Source: DSWT01 sp036845725 (GTDB lineage: Bacteria > Chloroflexota > Anaerolineae > B4-G1 > SLSP01). From it: a stretch of 64,000 nucleotides of DNA. The position numbers and the translations under genes were made by a program. Under the pieces are notes generated by a model, which made no database searches, was not told the DNA's origin, and worked only from the letters and a program-made list of their open reading frames with translations. The stretch covers positions 7,503 through 71,502 of the forward strand of contig DAIUDK010000006.1 of assembly GCA_036845725.1 (NCBI GenBank). The letters run 5' to 3'. This document shows, one piece after another, positions 27,473 through 35,570 of the stretch. Each line of letters starts with the position of its first letter. The first letter of the stretch is position 1.

Positions 27473-27511
27473 AGTATGCTTGCGTGGTGAAGTGTACCAT
27501 GCAAGCATACT
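27473..27511. terminator. 16-bp hairpin after ftsZ
   Basis: AGTATGCTTGCGTGGT (27473-27488) and ACCATGCAAGCATACT (27496-27511) pair completely with one G-T wobble around a 7-base loop. There is no T-run. It is the first of two hairpins closing the division cluster. Confidence 0.65.
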
Positions 27512-27544
27512 TGCTTGTGAAAGTGGAACTCATGCCGGATATTG

Positions 27545-27571
27545 GCGCGGGATCGCGATCCCGCGCTTTTT
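27545..27571 (+). terminator. Rho-independent terminator of the dcw cluster
   Basis: GCGCGGGAT (27545-27553) and ATCCCGCGC (27558-27566) pair over a CGCG loop and are followed at once by TTTTT (27567-27571). This is the strongest intrinsic terminator in the window. Confidence 0.9.
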
Positions 27572-27629
27572 GTTGTAATGTAACGGCAAAAAATATCAAT
27601 CTTTATCTTCAAAATGGTCGTTTCCGTGG

Positions 27630-27635
27630 TATAAT
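27630..27635 (+). promoter_or_regulatory. -10 box of the ABC transporter operon
   Basis: TATAAT lies 29 bases before the ATG at 27665 and just after the terminator. A weak -35 (TCTTCA, 27606-27611) would be 18 bases upstream. The perfect -10 box is the main support. Confidence 0.55.
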
Positions 27636-27664
27636 CCTGCTACATAATGTGGAAGGATAATGAT

Positions 27665-28657
27665 ATGATCGAAATCGAAGGGTTGACGAAAGTGTTTGAC
27701 GGGTTAATGGCCGTGGACGACATCACGTTGACTGTGCGGCCAGGCGAGGTGATGGCCCTGTTAGGCCCCAATGGCGCCGGCAAGACGACAACGGTACGTA
27801 TGCTCGCCGCCATCCTCAAGCCCACCGCCGGGCGGGCGCGCGTCGCTGGATACGATGTAGCAACGCAAGGTCATGACGTGCGGCGCAACGTTGGAATGCT
27901 CACCGAAGCGCCTGGTCTCTACAGCCGCATGACCGGGCGCGAATATCTGGACTTCTTCGGACAACTGCGCGAGATCCCCACCCCAGAACGGCGCACGCGC
28001 ATCGACGAACTCGCCGACTGGTTCAAGATGACGCCCGTGGTAAACCACGGGGCTGTGATGGACCACAGGCCCGAGGCAAACCACAAAAACGTGCTGGATC
28101 GCCGTCTGGGTGAGTACTCCAAAGGCATGGCGCAGAAAATCGCGCTGATACGAACGCTGCTTCACGATCCCCCCGTGCTGCTGCTTGACGAGCCGACCTC
28201 CGCAATGGACCCGGCGAGCGCGCGGCTGGTGCGAGACACCATCACGCAACTGCGCAACGATGCCCATCGCGCCATCATCCTGTGTACCCACAACTTGCCG
28301 GAGGCCGAAGCCCTGGCCGATCGTATCGCCATCATCCGCCAGGGACGCATTGTGGAACAAGACGCTACGCCCGCGCTCAAAGAACGCCTGCTCGGCCCTC
28401 CGTTGATGGAAATCCGTCTTGCCAGCCCCACTCAAAACGGCATCATTGCGCTGGTCGAGCACACCATTGCCAACAGTGGAGCTCACATACAGGATGCCAG
28501 TGATGATTGGATCCGCTACAGCACACCCGATCCGGCGGTCACGAACCCCGCACTACTCCAGACACTCAGCGCCTCCGGTGTAGCCGTGTTGACGTTAAGC
28601 GAGGTCGCCCAAAGCCTGGAAGCGGTCTACCTGCGAGCGGTGGAGGGACACGCATGA
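27665..28657 (+). CDS. ABC transporter ATP-binding protein
   Basis: This 330-residue ATPase drives an ABC-2 type exporter. Walker A is GPNGAGKTT with Lys40. The signature is YSKGM (151-155), a variant of LSGGQ seen in drug/sodium-type exporters. Walker B is VLLLDEPTS with Asp175-Glu176, and the switch His lies in CTHNLPEAEALADR. Residues about 250-330 form a C-terminal regulatory extension. GGAAGGA in front of ATG 27665 supports this start over the ATG at 27647. An inserted loop (residues about 118-145, HGAVMDHRPEANHKN) before the signature is unusual. The stop overlaps the permease start by four bases. The substrate is unknown. Confidence 0.9.
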   Translation: MIEIEGLTKVFDGLMAVDDITLTVRPGEVMALLGPNGAGKTTTVRMLAAILKPTAGRARVAGYDVATQGHDVRRNVGMLTEAPGLYSRMTGREYLDFFGQLREIPTPERRTRIDELADWFKMTPVVNHGAVMDHRPEANHKNVLDRRLGEYSKGMAQKIALIRTLLHDPPVLLLDEPTSAMDPASARLVRDTITQLRNDAHRAIILCTHNLPEAEALADRIAIIRQGRIVEQDATPALKERLLGPPLMEIRLASPTQNGIIALVEHTIANSGAHIQDASDDWIRYSTPDPAVTNPALLQTLSASGVAVLTLSEVAQSLEAVYLRAVEGHA

Positions 28658-30138
28658 GTCTTGAAACACAAGCTAAGCCACCTGTGAGTTTCTCTTTCAC
28701 TTGGCAGCGCCTGCGGACCGCCTGGTTCCCTGTGTGGGTGGTCCTGCGCCGGGAGATCAAGGATACCCTGCGCGACTGGCGCATCATTGTGCCCATCATT
28801 ATTCTGGTGATCGGGTTTCCGTTTCTGGCAGTTCTCGCTGCCAATCAGGGATTGGCATTCGTCAACCAATATGGGGCATCGTTGATCATGGAACGCCTTC
28901 TCCCCTTCCTGATGTTGGTGGTGGGTTTCTTCCCCAGCTCATTCTCGCTGGTGATCGCGCTTGAGACTTTCGTGGGCGAAAAAGAACGTCGCAGCCTGGA
29001 ATCGCTGTTGGCGACACCGCTGACCGACCTGCAACTGTATACCGGGAAACTGCTTGCAGCGACCACCCCCCCCGTCCTCGCCAGTTATTTGGGGATGGTG
29101 ACCTATCTGCTGTTGATGGGCTTCACGTTGAATTGGTGGCCGCCCCTCTCCCTGCTGTTAGTCTCGATGACGCTATCCACGACGCAATCCCTGGTGATGG
29201 TCTCCGGCGCGGTCATCGTCTCGTGTCAATCCACAAGCGTGCGCGCGGCCAATCTCCTGGCGAGCTTCATCATCATTCCGATGGCCTTCCTTTTGCAAGT
29301 AGAGGCCAGCTTGCTGCTTTTCGCCGACTACACCATGCTCTGGTTGATCGCGTTGTGTTTGGTGATCGTGAACGTGTTATTGATCCGTCTGGGCATCCGC
29401 CTCTTCAACCGCGAGCATCTCTTGGGCCGCGACATCGACGAACTGAACCTGCGGCGCGGCCTACGCGTGTTCTGGGAAGCGGCCTGGCCCCGTAACGGAC
29501 TGAAGGCTTTGTACACCCGTGAGATTCCCGCTATCATCCGCGGGATGCGGCCTGAATTGCTGATCACCGTGGCCGTTATCCTGGTGGGCGGCATCGGTGC
29601 CGGTGTATGGGGAATACGGAACTTCCCACTGCCTGTACAAGCCTTTAGTCTGGCGGACATTCAGAATCTCGAAAGCATCGGTTCGATGGTCACACAAACC
29701 GGGCTTTTGAAATCTTTCACACCGTGGGCCATCTTCTTCAACAATGTTCGTTCACTGTTCATCGCAGCGCTACTGGCTCTCATATCGATGGGCATCCTGG
29801 CGCTTTTGCTGCTGTTGGCCCCTGTCGCCATTATCGTCTACGTCGTTGGACAAATCGGCGGCATCGGGTTCAATCCCGGGCTCTTTCTCGCGGTGACGGT
29901 GCTGCCGCATGGCATCGTGGAACTCCCGGCGGCCATCCTGGCAACGGCGCAAGCCATGCGGATGGGCGATATAATGCTCTCACCGCCTGAGAAAGGCGGA
30001 GGGATAGATGGCATCCTGCGCGAAGCCGGGCACTTCGTCAAACTCTTCGTAAGCGTGGTGCTGCCGCTGCTCCTGCTCGCGGCCTGGATCGAGGCACGCA
30101 TCACCCCACACCTGCTGCTTGACTTCCTGGGACGATGA
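28654..30138 (+). CDS. ABC-2 permease fused to a SpoIIM-like domain
   Basis: This 494-residue membrane protein pairs with the ATPase before it (ATGA overlap). Residues about 25-320 form an ABC-2 permease: WVVLRREIKDTLRDWRIIV at the start and the characteristic ETFVGEKERRSLESLLATPL after the second helix. Residues about 355-490 look like a SpoIIM (stage II sporulation M / DUF95) domain: FFNNVRSLFIAALLALISMG, then LPHGIVELPAAILATAQAM with the family's P-HG-xE-LPA core. The organism shows no other sporulation gene here, so the SpoIIM part more likely acts in envelope transport. The fusion itself is the notable feature. A longer frame starting upstream overlaps the ATPase gene and is rejected. 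Confidence 0.8.
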   Translation: MSLETQAKPPVSFSFTWQRLRTAWFPVWVVLRREIKDTLRDWRIIVPIIILVIGFPFLAVLAANQGLAFVNQYGASLIMERLLPFLMLVVGFFPSSFSLVIALETFVGEKERRSLESLLATPLTDLQLYTGKLLAATTPPVLASYLGMVTYLLLMGFTLNWWPPLSLLLVSMTLSTTQSLVMVSGAVIVSCQSTSVRAANLLASFIIIPMAFLLQVEASLLLFADYTMLWLIALCLVIVNVLLIRLGIRLFNREHLLGRDIDELNLRRGLRVFWEAAWPRNGLKALYTREIPAIIRGMRPELLITVAVILVGGIGAGVWGIRNFPLPVQAFSLADIQNLESIGSMVTQTGLLKSFTPWAIFFNNVRSLFIAALLALISMGILALLLLLAPVAIIVYVVGQIGGIGFNPGLFLAVTVLPHGIVELPAAILATAQAMRMGDIMLSPPEKGGGIDGILREAGHFVKLFVSVVLPLLLLAAWIEARITPHLLLDFLGR

Positions 30139-30159
30139 TTGGGGATAAGCGATTGGCAA

Positions 30160-30201
30160 TCAGTGATTAGGGATAATAACAACCTCATCCCTAATCACTG
30201 A
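30160..30201. terminator. Bidirectional hairpin of GTGATTAGG words
   Basis: TCAGTGATTAGGGAT (30160-30174) and ATCCCTAATCACTGA (30187-30201) are perfect 15-bp arms with a 12-base loop between the converging permease and 72-aa genes. It belongs to the GATTAGG/GGTAAT class of intergenic repeats and probably ends transcription from both sides. Confidence 0.65.
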
Positions 30202-30218
30202 GGACTGATTACCGAGCA

Positions 30219-30437
30219 TTACGAACTACGGGGCTTCCGTTTCTTCTTCACCGGACGGCACGTGACGTGCAGATACGCAAAGTCCCCCATCGATGGGACC
30301 AATTCCTGCACTTCGATGATCTCGCACACCTGCTCGTCCAATTCAACGCGATTGCCAACCTGCGGGGCCTCATCCTGGTTGATGACCATGCCCCGATGCT
30401 GCCCTCCAACAATAACGTAACTGACCTTGTAGATCAT
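30219..30437 (-). CDS. Small hypothetical protein (72 aa)
   Basis: This protein begins MIYKVSYVIVGGQHRGMVIN, is probably a small beta-barrel (alternating Val/Ile strands, then VGNRVELDEQVCEIIEVQEL), and ends in a basic tail KKKRKPRSS. Its ATG overlaps the stop of the cNMP-binding gene (ATGA), so the two are translated together. I do not recognise a family. A nucleic-acid- or membrane-contacting tail is possible. Confidence 0.6.
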   Translation of the reverse strand: MIYKVSYVIVGGQHRGMVINQDEAPQVGNRVELDEQVCEIIEVQELVPSMGDFAYLHVTCRPVKKKRKPRSS

Positions 30438-30898
30438 AGGTCCCCTCCCCCTCTGGGCAGCGCGTTCGTCAAATTCCGAATGCGAAGTTTAAATGCCAGG
30501 TCGCGGGCGATATTGAACAGCATCTTATAGCCCACGCGACTCTCCTGTTCCCAGAAAGCCAGCAAATCATTGCGGCTGAAAGTCAACAGGCTCGCCTCCG
30601 GCGAAAGACAGCGAATCGTTGCCGAGCGCGGTCCGGCATCGAGCAAGGACATCTCGCCGAAACTTTGCCCGGCCCCCAGAATGATAAGGCTGGTGGTGTT
30701 CTCGGTCAACTCGGAAACCACCTCGACCTGCCCCTTCAAGACAACATAGACGGAGGTGCTTTGCTCACCCTCTCTCAAAATGACATCTCCGCGATGAAAC
30801 ACGGAGACTTGCCCCACCATCGCAAGCGCTGCCAACTGCGCTTCACCTAGCCCCGCAAAAAGGTCTGCAGTATGCAAAATCGAAGGCGTTATCTCCAT
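30434..30898 (-). CDS. Cyclic-nucleotide-binding domain protein
   Basis: This 154-residue protein is a stand-alone CRP-type sensor domain: VFHRGDVILREGEQSTSVYV, LKGQVEVV and the phosphate-binding cassette FGEMSLLDAGPRSATIR with the conserved Glu and Arg. No helix-turn-helix follows; instead a C-terminal helix (VGYKMLFNIARDLAFKLRIR) ends the protein. It may sense cAMP or cGMP and act on a partner protein, perhaps the 72-aa product with which it overlaps. A class III cyclase gene occurs at 55026-56111, but a link is speculation. GGGAGGAA precedes the start. Confidence 0.85.
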   Translation of the reverse strand: MEITPSILHTADLFAGLGEAQLAALAMVGQVSVFHRGDVILREGEQSTSVYVVLKGQVEVVSELTENTTSLIILGAGQSFGEMSLLDAGPRSATIRCLSPEASLLTFSRNDLLAFWEQESRVGYKMLFNIARDLAFKLRIRNLTNALPRGGGDL

Positions 30899-31028
30899 TA
30901 TAAATTCCTCCCTCTTCGTAAATAGTCGGGTCGTCGTTAGTCAAATTGTCAAGTTGTCGTCAGTTTGAACGCCGCTGCATGGTGACGTGCCAACGCTGCG
31001 CCAGAACAAGCGACGATCCTATACCTCT

Positions 31029-31034
31029 ATTATA
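31029..31034 (-). promoter_or_regulatory. -10 box for the cNMP-binding gene
   Basis: On the minus strand this reads TATAAT, about 130 bases before the start at 30898. The best -35 is only a TTTTGT 17 bases upstream. The leader holds GTCGTC/GTCAA words. Confidence 0.4.
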
Positions 31035-31126
31035 CGCGAAATTGAGTACAAACAAAAGCCCGACAATTCACCAGATAAGGAACAATTACAGATTCCATAC
31101 CACTGACCGGCTCTATACCGTCGACG

Positions 31127-32329
31127 TTAAGGAGCCAACACCGCCGCGATCTCACTAATCGCCCAGTCCAGCACGTCCCGCGTGATGATGAGCGGCGGCG
31201 CAAAGCGAATAACCGTCTCGTGCGTTTCATGGGCCAGGATACCACGATCCTGCAACTGCTCGCAGAAAGGCCGTGCGTTCCCCACCTCTTCCTTCAGTGC
31301 CACACCGACGAGCAATCCCTTGCCGCGCACTTCAGCGACATAGGGACTATTGATGGCACGCAAGCCCGCCATGAAGTACTCACCCATCTCCCGCGCGCGC
31401 TCCGACAGCTTCTCATCGATGATAACGCGCAGCGCGGCGCGCGCCACGGCACTTGCCATCGGATTGCCGCCAAAGGTAGAACCGTGCATCCCTGGTTTAT
31501 ACAACCCCATGATCTCACGATCGCCCAACGCGGCAGAGATGGGCATCATCCCGCCGGAGAGCGCCTTACCAATAATGACGATGTCGGGCCGCACATCCTC
31601 CCACTCACAGGCGAACAGCTTGCCAGTGCGCCCCAGGCCGGTCTGGATCTCATCAGCGAGGAACAAAACATTGCGCCGATCGCAAATTTCGCGCGCGGCA
31701 CGCAAGTATCCGACCGGAGGAACGATGACCCCACCCTCTCCCTGGATCGGCTCTACGAGGAAGCCCGCCGTATTGGGCGTGATGGCGGCCTCCAACGCCT
31801 CAATATCGCCGAAGGGGATCGCCTTGAAGCCGGGCGTCAACGGCCCAAAGTCCTTTTTGTACAACGGCGTTGTCGAAAGCGAGATCGCCGTGATGGTTCG
31901 CCCATGAAAATTGTGCCCGCAGACGATGATCTCAGCCTGATTGTCGGGGATGCCCTTCACCTGGTATCCCCACAGCCGCGCCGATTTGATCCCCGCCTCT
32001 ACTGCTTCCGCGCCAGAATTCATCATAATCAGCATATCGTACCTCGTGAGGTCACAGAGCTCTTTCGCTAGAAGGGGAAACTGATCGTTGTAGAACGCAC
32101 GCGAGGTGAGGGTAACGCGCTCCAATTGCTCGAGCAATGCGCCCACAATGCGCGGGTGGCGATGTCCCTGATTCAGTGCGGAATAGGCGCTCAAGCAGTC
32201 GAGGTACTTCTTACCCTCCACATCCCACACCCACACGCCCTCGCCGCGACTGAGTACAACGTTCAGGGGAGTGTATGTGTGCGTGGCATAGTTCATTTCC
32301 ATGTCGATATAGTCCGCTGTATGCATCAT
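31127..32329 (-). CDS. rocD: Ornithine aminotransferase
   Basis: This 400-residue PLP enzyme (class III aminotransferase) moves the delta-amino group of ornithine to 2-oxoglutarate, giving glutamate semialdehyde. Typical blocks are YLDCLSAYSALNQGHRHPRI, MNSGAEAVEAGIKSARLWGY, HNFHGRTITAISLST, LADEIQTGLGRTG and the PLP lysine in IIGKALSGGMMPISA. The opening YSALNQGH distinguishes ornithine from acetylornithine or GABA transaminases. AGGAG lies seven bases before the ATG. It is a single gene with its own promoter, divergent from the KAP-NTPase gene. Confidence 0.92.
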   Translation of the reverse strand: MMHTADYIDMEMNYATHTYTPLNVVLSRGEGVWVWDVEGKKYLDCLSAYSALNQGHRHPRIVGALLEQLERVTLTSRAFYNDQFPLLAKELCDLTRYDMLIMMNSGAEAVEAGIKSARLWGYQVKGIPDNQAEIIVCGHNFHGRTITAISLSTTPLYKKDFGPLTPGFKAIPFGDIEALEAAITPNTAGFLVEPIQGEGGVIVPPVGYLRAAREICDRRNVLFLADEIQTGLGRTGKLFACEWEDVRPDIVIIGKALSGGMMPISAALGDREIMGLYKPGMHGSTFGGNPMASAVARAALRVIIDEKLSERAREMGEYFMAGLRAINSPYVAEVRGKGLLVGVALKEEVGNARPFCEQLQDRGILAHETHETVIRFAPPLIITRDVLDWAISEIAAVLAP

Positions 32330-32407
32330 AGATGTGCTCCTTTGAGATGAATTTGATCGTCAACAGTGGGCAGACAGGTTGTTGATCCCGTATGCCGACC
32401 CATTTCA

Positions 32408-32435
32408 ATAGTAACATGGGCGAGAGCCAGGTCAA
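32408..32435 (-). promoter_or_regulatory. Promoter of rocD
   Basis: On the minus strand TTGACC (32435-32430) and TACTAT (32413-32408) are 16 bases apart, about 78 bases before the ATG. Confidence 0.65.
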
Positions 32436-32509
32436 GTGAGGCTTATCCATTTGTCGTATGGAGAATAACCATTCCACGTCAGCACAATCGCGTGCAAAAT
32501 TCGTATGCC

Positions 32510-32537
32510 TTGACATAAATATAAATCTACCTATACT
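32510..32537 (+). promoter_or_regulatory. Promoter of the KAP-NTPase/FGE gene
   Basis: TTGACA (32510-32515) and TATACT (32532-32537) are 16 bases apart, and the ATG follows at 32606. The leader ends with TTCAATCTGTTGACCAAG, the same word found at 49921 and 63538, before AGGAG. Confidence 0.75.
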
Positions 32538-32605
32538 GGTTGATATTGCATATTTATCAACTAGCGCTTATCTGTTCAATCTGTTGACCAAGAGGAGTTG
32601 AGACG

Positions 32606-34621
32606 ATGTCTCTCGCGTTTTGCGCCGATCAACCGATTACAACAGCAGCACAAGACGCCCTTGGCTTCAGTACCTACGCCGAAGCCCTCAGCCGCTTATC
32701 ACTGGCGGGGGAATGGCCGCTCACCACCGGCGTCTTTGGTCCTGCAGGATGTGGCAAGACAAGCCTATTGCACCTTATCGCGGCATCATTAATACAGCAG
32801 GCGATGGCCACGAACCACCCAGTCCTCACGTTATGGTTTAACGTCACCGAGCACAGCCGCACAGGCTCCGCCATACCACGCACTCTGCTATTACAGGCAC
32901 TCGCGGTGCTCAAATCCCTCGATCTGAGGGCCGAGGATGCGCAACAACTTACCGACTGGGAAACGCGCCTCACCGTCGCCAATACGATCCCCGACACGCT
33001 GGCCAGTGCATTCCCTGCCACATTTGCCCGGTGGATCGACAACTACGTTACCGCGCACAGAGGGCGATTTGTTCTTTTTGTCGACGGCCTCGATGCCTGC
33101 CCGCCAGAGTACGCGCTGGATACGCTCGAAGCCATGCAGCGCTTTCTTGGCGTACCGGGAAGCCTATGTTTCCTGGCAGCCGAATACGAGCGCCTCACTG
33201 CCAGTCTCAACGCGCGTTACGGCACCTCCCTCACCGAAGCCACTCACCTGAAACGGCTGGTGCAGGTGACCTTCACACTGCCACTGCTCTCGGCCAACCA
33301 CATCGAAGGAATCCTGGCAAGGCTGGCTCCCGACCTGCCAGCCGGAGCGCGCCGCGTCCTCGCAGCAGGATTACCACCCAACCCCAGGCGTATCAAACAA
33401 GGGCTGAACGCCCTACGCCTGCGCCAGGCACTCACACAGCCAGCGGGAGGCGTGCCGGAAGAATTCGACCCCACCCTGTTGGCGAAAATCATCATCCTTC
33501 AGGAACGCTATCCAGAGCTGTACGCCGTTCTGGCAGAACAACCCTGTTTGCTGCAGGAGCTAGAACTGCACATACGCGCCTCCCAGGTCAAGGATGACGG
33601 CACGATATTTTCAGGCACGAAACCGTTGCCCGCCGACATCGCCCGCTATACTGCCGACCCGCTTCTCACCTGTCTCCTAGGCGCAACGAATGACGATACA
33701 GTCCTGTTCAGCTACCTTGCGCCGCACGAACTCCGCGCCTGCCTTGGGTCTGTGCCTGACGCCCACGATCCCGACCGGCAAGTATGGGACGATCTGGTGG
33801 GTGGCAACATCGCGCGCCTCCGCGCCGCCGTCGAAATCGCACGGCAGTGCCATCCAGGCTACAGTCGTGCCCTGATGCGGTTTATGCAACGTGGGCATCC
33901 CGCTCCAATCGCCCAGCGCCTTTCGGCAGGACTGGCACTCGGACATCTAGGCGATCCCCGCGACTTTGCCGAAACGGTGATGATTCCCGCCGGAGAATTC
34001 CCCTGTGGCGCGACCAAACAGCCCTGCGAGCTGCCAGCCTACCGCATTGGACGCTACCCCATCACCCAGGCGCAGTATGCCGAATTTCTCCAGGCACACC
34101 CCGAGATCCCCATCCCCTATGTAGACGAAGACTGGGCACGCGTCTACAACTGGGACTCAGAGCAACGCATCTACCCCAACGGACGCAGCAATCAGCCGGT
34201 CGTGCTCGTCACATGGGATGAAGCAGCCGCCTATTGTGCCTGGGTGGGCGGACGACTGCCCACGCAAGAGGAATGGGAGCGCGCCGCGCGCGGCCCCGAC
34301 GGGCGTAGCTATCCCTGGGGCGAAACCTTTACCCCACCCCACGCCAACACGCGTGAGAGCGGTCTGGGCGGGCCAACGCCTGTGGGCATCTTCGTGGAAG
34401 GAGAAAGCCCCAGCGGCGCGCTCGATATGGCCGGCAACGTCTGGGAATGGACCGTCAGCGACTACGACCAATACACGAAAATCTTGCGCGGCGGCGCGTG
34501 GAACTTTCCAGCAGAATCGGCCCGGACCTTCATCACCGAACGCAGTCGTCCCCACAACCGCTCGCACGCCATCGGATTCCGTGTTGTATTCCCCGTTGCA
34601 CCAAATATGGACTTGACCTAA
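32606..34621 (+). CDS. KAP-type P-loop NTPase fused to FGE/C-type-lectin-fold domain
   Basis: This 671-residue protein joins two families. The N-terminal part follows the KAP NTPase plan: ADQPITTAAQDALGF, Walker A GPAGCGKTS with Lys51, Walker B FVLFVDGLDACPPE with Asp160, then CFLAAEYERLTASLNARYG. Residues about 300-455 are helical. Residues about 457-668 form an FGE-sulfatase domain (MIPAGEFPCGATKQP, YPITQAQYAEFL, RLPTQEEWERAARGPDG, GNVWEWT, LRGGAWNFP, GFRVVFP). The cysteines that catalyse formylglycine formation are absent around RGGAWNFPAESA, so this is probably a binding domain. KAP NTPases often organise membrane-side signalling or defence complexes. No transmembrane helix is seen in the KAP part, unlike most family members. 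It is followed by a degenerate receiver protein. Confidence 0.85.
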   Translation: MSLAFCADQPITTAAQDALGFSTYAEALSRLSLAGEWPLTTGVFGPAGCGKTSLLHLIAASLIQQAMATNHPVLTLWFNVTEHSRTGSAIPRTLLLQALAVLKSLDLRAEDAQQLTDWETRLTVANTIPDTLASAFPATFARWIDNYVTAHRGRFVLFVDGLDACPPEYALDTLEAMQRFLGVPGSLCFLAAEYERLTASLNARYGTSLTEATHLKRLVQVTFTLPLLSANHIEGILARLAPDLPAGARRVLAAGLPPNPRRIKQGLNALRLRQALTQPAGGVPEEFDPTLLAKIIILQERYPELYAVLAEQPCLLQELELHIRASQVKDDGTIFSGTKPLPADIARYTADPLLTCLLGATNDDTVLFSYLAPHELRACLGSVPDAHDPDRQVWDDLVGGNIARLRAAVEIARQCHPGYSRALMRFMQRGHPAPIAQRLSAGLALGHLGDPRDFAETVMIPAGEFPCGATKQPCELPAYRIGRYPITQAQYAEFLQAHPEIPIPYVDEDWARVYNWDSEQRIYPNGRSNQPVVLVTWDEAAAYCAWVGGRLPTQEEWERAARGPDGRSYPWGETFTPPHANTRESGLGGPTPVGIFVEGESPSGALDMAGNVWEWTVSDYDQYTKILRGGAWNFPAESARTFITERSRPHNRSHAIGFRVVFPVAPNMDLT

Positions 34622-34641
34622 TCTCAGTTCCTCTCTATAAT
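34613..34641 (+). promoter_or_regulatory. Promoter of the degenerate receiver gene
   Basis: TTGACC (34613-34618) overlaps the end of the KAP-FGE gene, and TATAAT (34636-34641) follows 17 bases later. AAGGAG (34665-34670) precedes the GTG start at 34677. Confidence 0.75.
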
Positions 34642-34676
34642 AAGCAATAGGATTGACTACGTTCAAGGAGTGAGAC

Positions 34677-35534
34677 GTGGAAGGTCGAGTTCTGCTTATC
34701 GAAGACCGCGACGGCAACCGCGAGTTGTTGTCCGATCAATTTATAAAAGAAGGACTGGAAGTAGCCGAGGCCCGCACCGGTACAGATGGTATCAAACTTG
34801 CGGTCCGTTTTATGCCCCAGGTCATTCTCGTCAGCACCAGCCTGCCCGACATCAGCAGCCTGGAAGTGATCCGCCGCTTGCATGAGATCAACCGCACCAA
34901 ACACACCTTTCTTATGCTATTCGGCGATGAGGAAAACCGCCAGGAGCGCCTTGCCAGCCTGGAAGGCGGAGCCAACGATTTTATCGATAGTCCGCTTGAC
35001 CCCGAGCTTGTAGCACTGCGCGTCCGCAACGCCATCAACCGCAAGAACCTGGACAATATCACCGATCCGACCACAGGTCTACCGGCAGGCCGGCAAGTTC
35101 ACGACGAACTGCTCAACCTTCTGCACACGCCAGACGGCGATTGGGTGCTGATGCGCTTCCGCATCCTCAAGCTCGATACCTTCCGTGAAGCCTATGGCTT
35201 TATGGCCGGCGAAAAACTACTCCACGATGCGGCCAGCCTTCTTGCCGAAGCGTTGGCTCACGATGAGATTGAAAACGACTTCATCGGTTATGGTGGCCAC
35301 GATGATTTCATCGTCATCACCCGCCAGGAACGTGCCGCTGCGCTCGAAGCCGAAGTGCAGACCACGTTCGCGCAATCTCTCGCCGCACACTACGGCGAAA
35401 CTGCTTACAACCAGGGTTACATCGAGGTCGACGGACGCCAGCACACCCTTGCGACACTGCGCGTCCGCTGCGTCACCCCCACCGACGGCCCCTTCTACGA
35501 CATCCGCTCTCTTAGCGAGGCCATCGCCGGCTGA
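34677..35534 (+). CDS. Pseudo-receiver / degenerate GGDEF protein
   Basis: The protein (285 residues) keeps the fold of a response regulator fused to a GGDEF domain but has lost both active sites. The receiver begins RVLLIEDRDGNRELL, but the phospho-acceptor Asp is replaced by Ser53 in VILVSTSLPD, and the usual Lys before Pro reads DSPLD. The C-terminal part (about 130-285; TGLPAGRQVHDEL, then GFMAGEKLLHDAA) matches GGDEF, but the signature is GGHDD at 206-210. It is unlikely to make c-di-GMP or be phosphorylated and may act as a protein or nucleotide sensor. Its own promoter and the position after the KAP-FGE gene suggest a linked role. Confidence 0.82.
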   Translation: MEGRVLLIEDRDGNRELLSDQFIKEGLEVAEARTGTDGIKLAVRFMPQVILVSTSLPDISSLEVIRRLHEINRTKHTFLMLFGDEENRQERLASLEGGANDFIDSPLDPELVALRVRNAINRKNLDNITDPTTGLPAGRQVHDELLNLLHTPDGDWVLMRFRILKLDTFREAYGFMAGEKLLHDAASLLAEALAHDEIENDFIGYGGHDDFIVITRQERAAALEAEVQTTFAQSLAAHYGETAYNQGYIEVDGRQHTLATLRVRCVTPTDGPFYDIRSLSEAIAG

Positions 35535-35570
35535 CGCTTGGGGCCGCAGACGACGGCCCCCCCACCGGGG

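Noticed and set aside
27473..27571. Possible riboswitch or attenuator ahead of the ABC transporter
   Set aside because: Two separate hairpins, the second with a T-run, fit termination after ftsZ; no conserved aptamer motif was recognised.
32606..34621. Diversity-generating retroelement variable protein, suggested by the FGE/C-type-lectin fold at the C-terminus
   Set aside because: No reverse transcriptase, template repeat or variable repeat was found near the gene.
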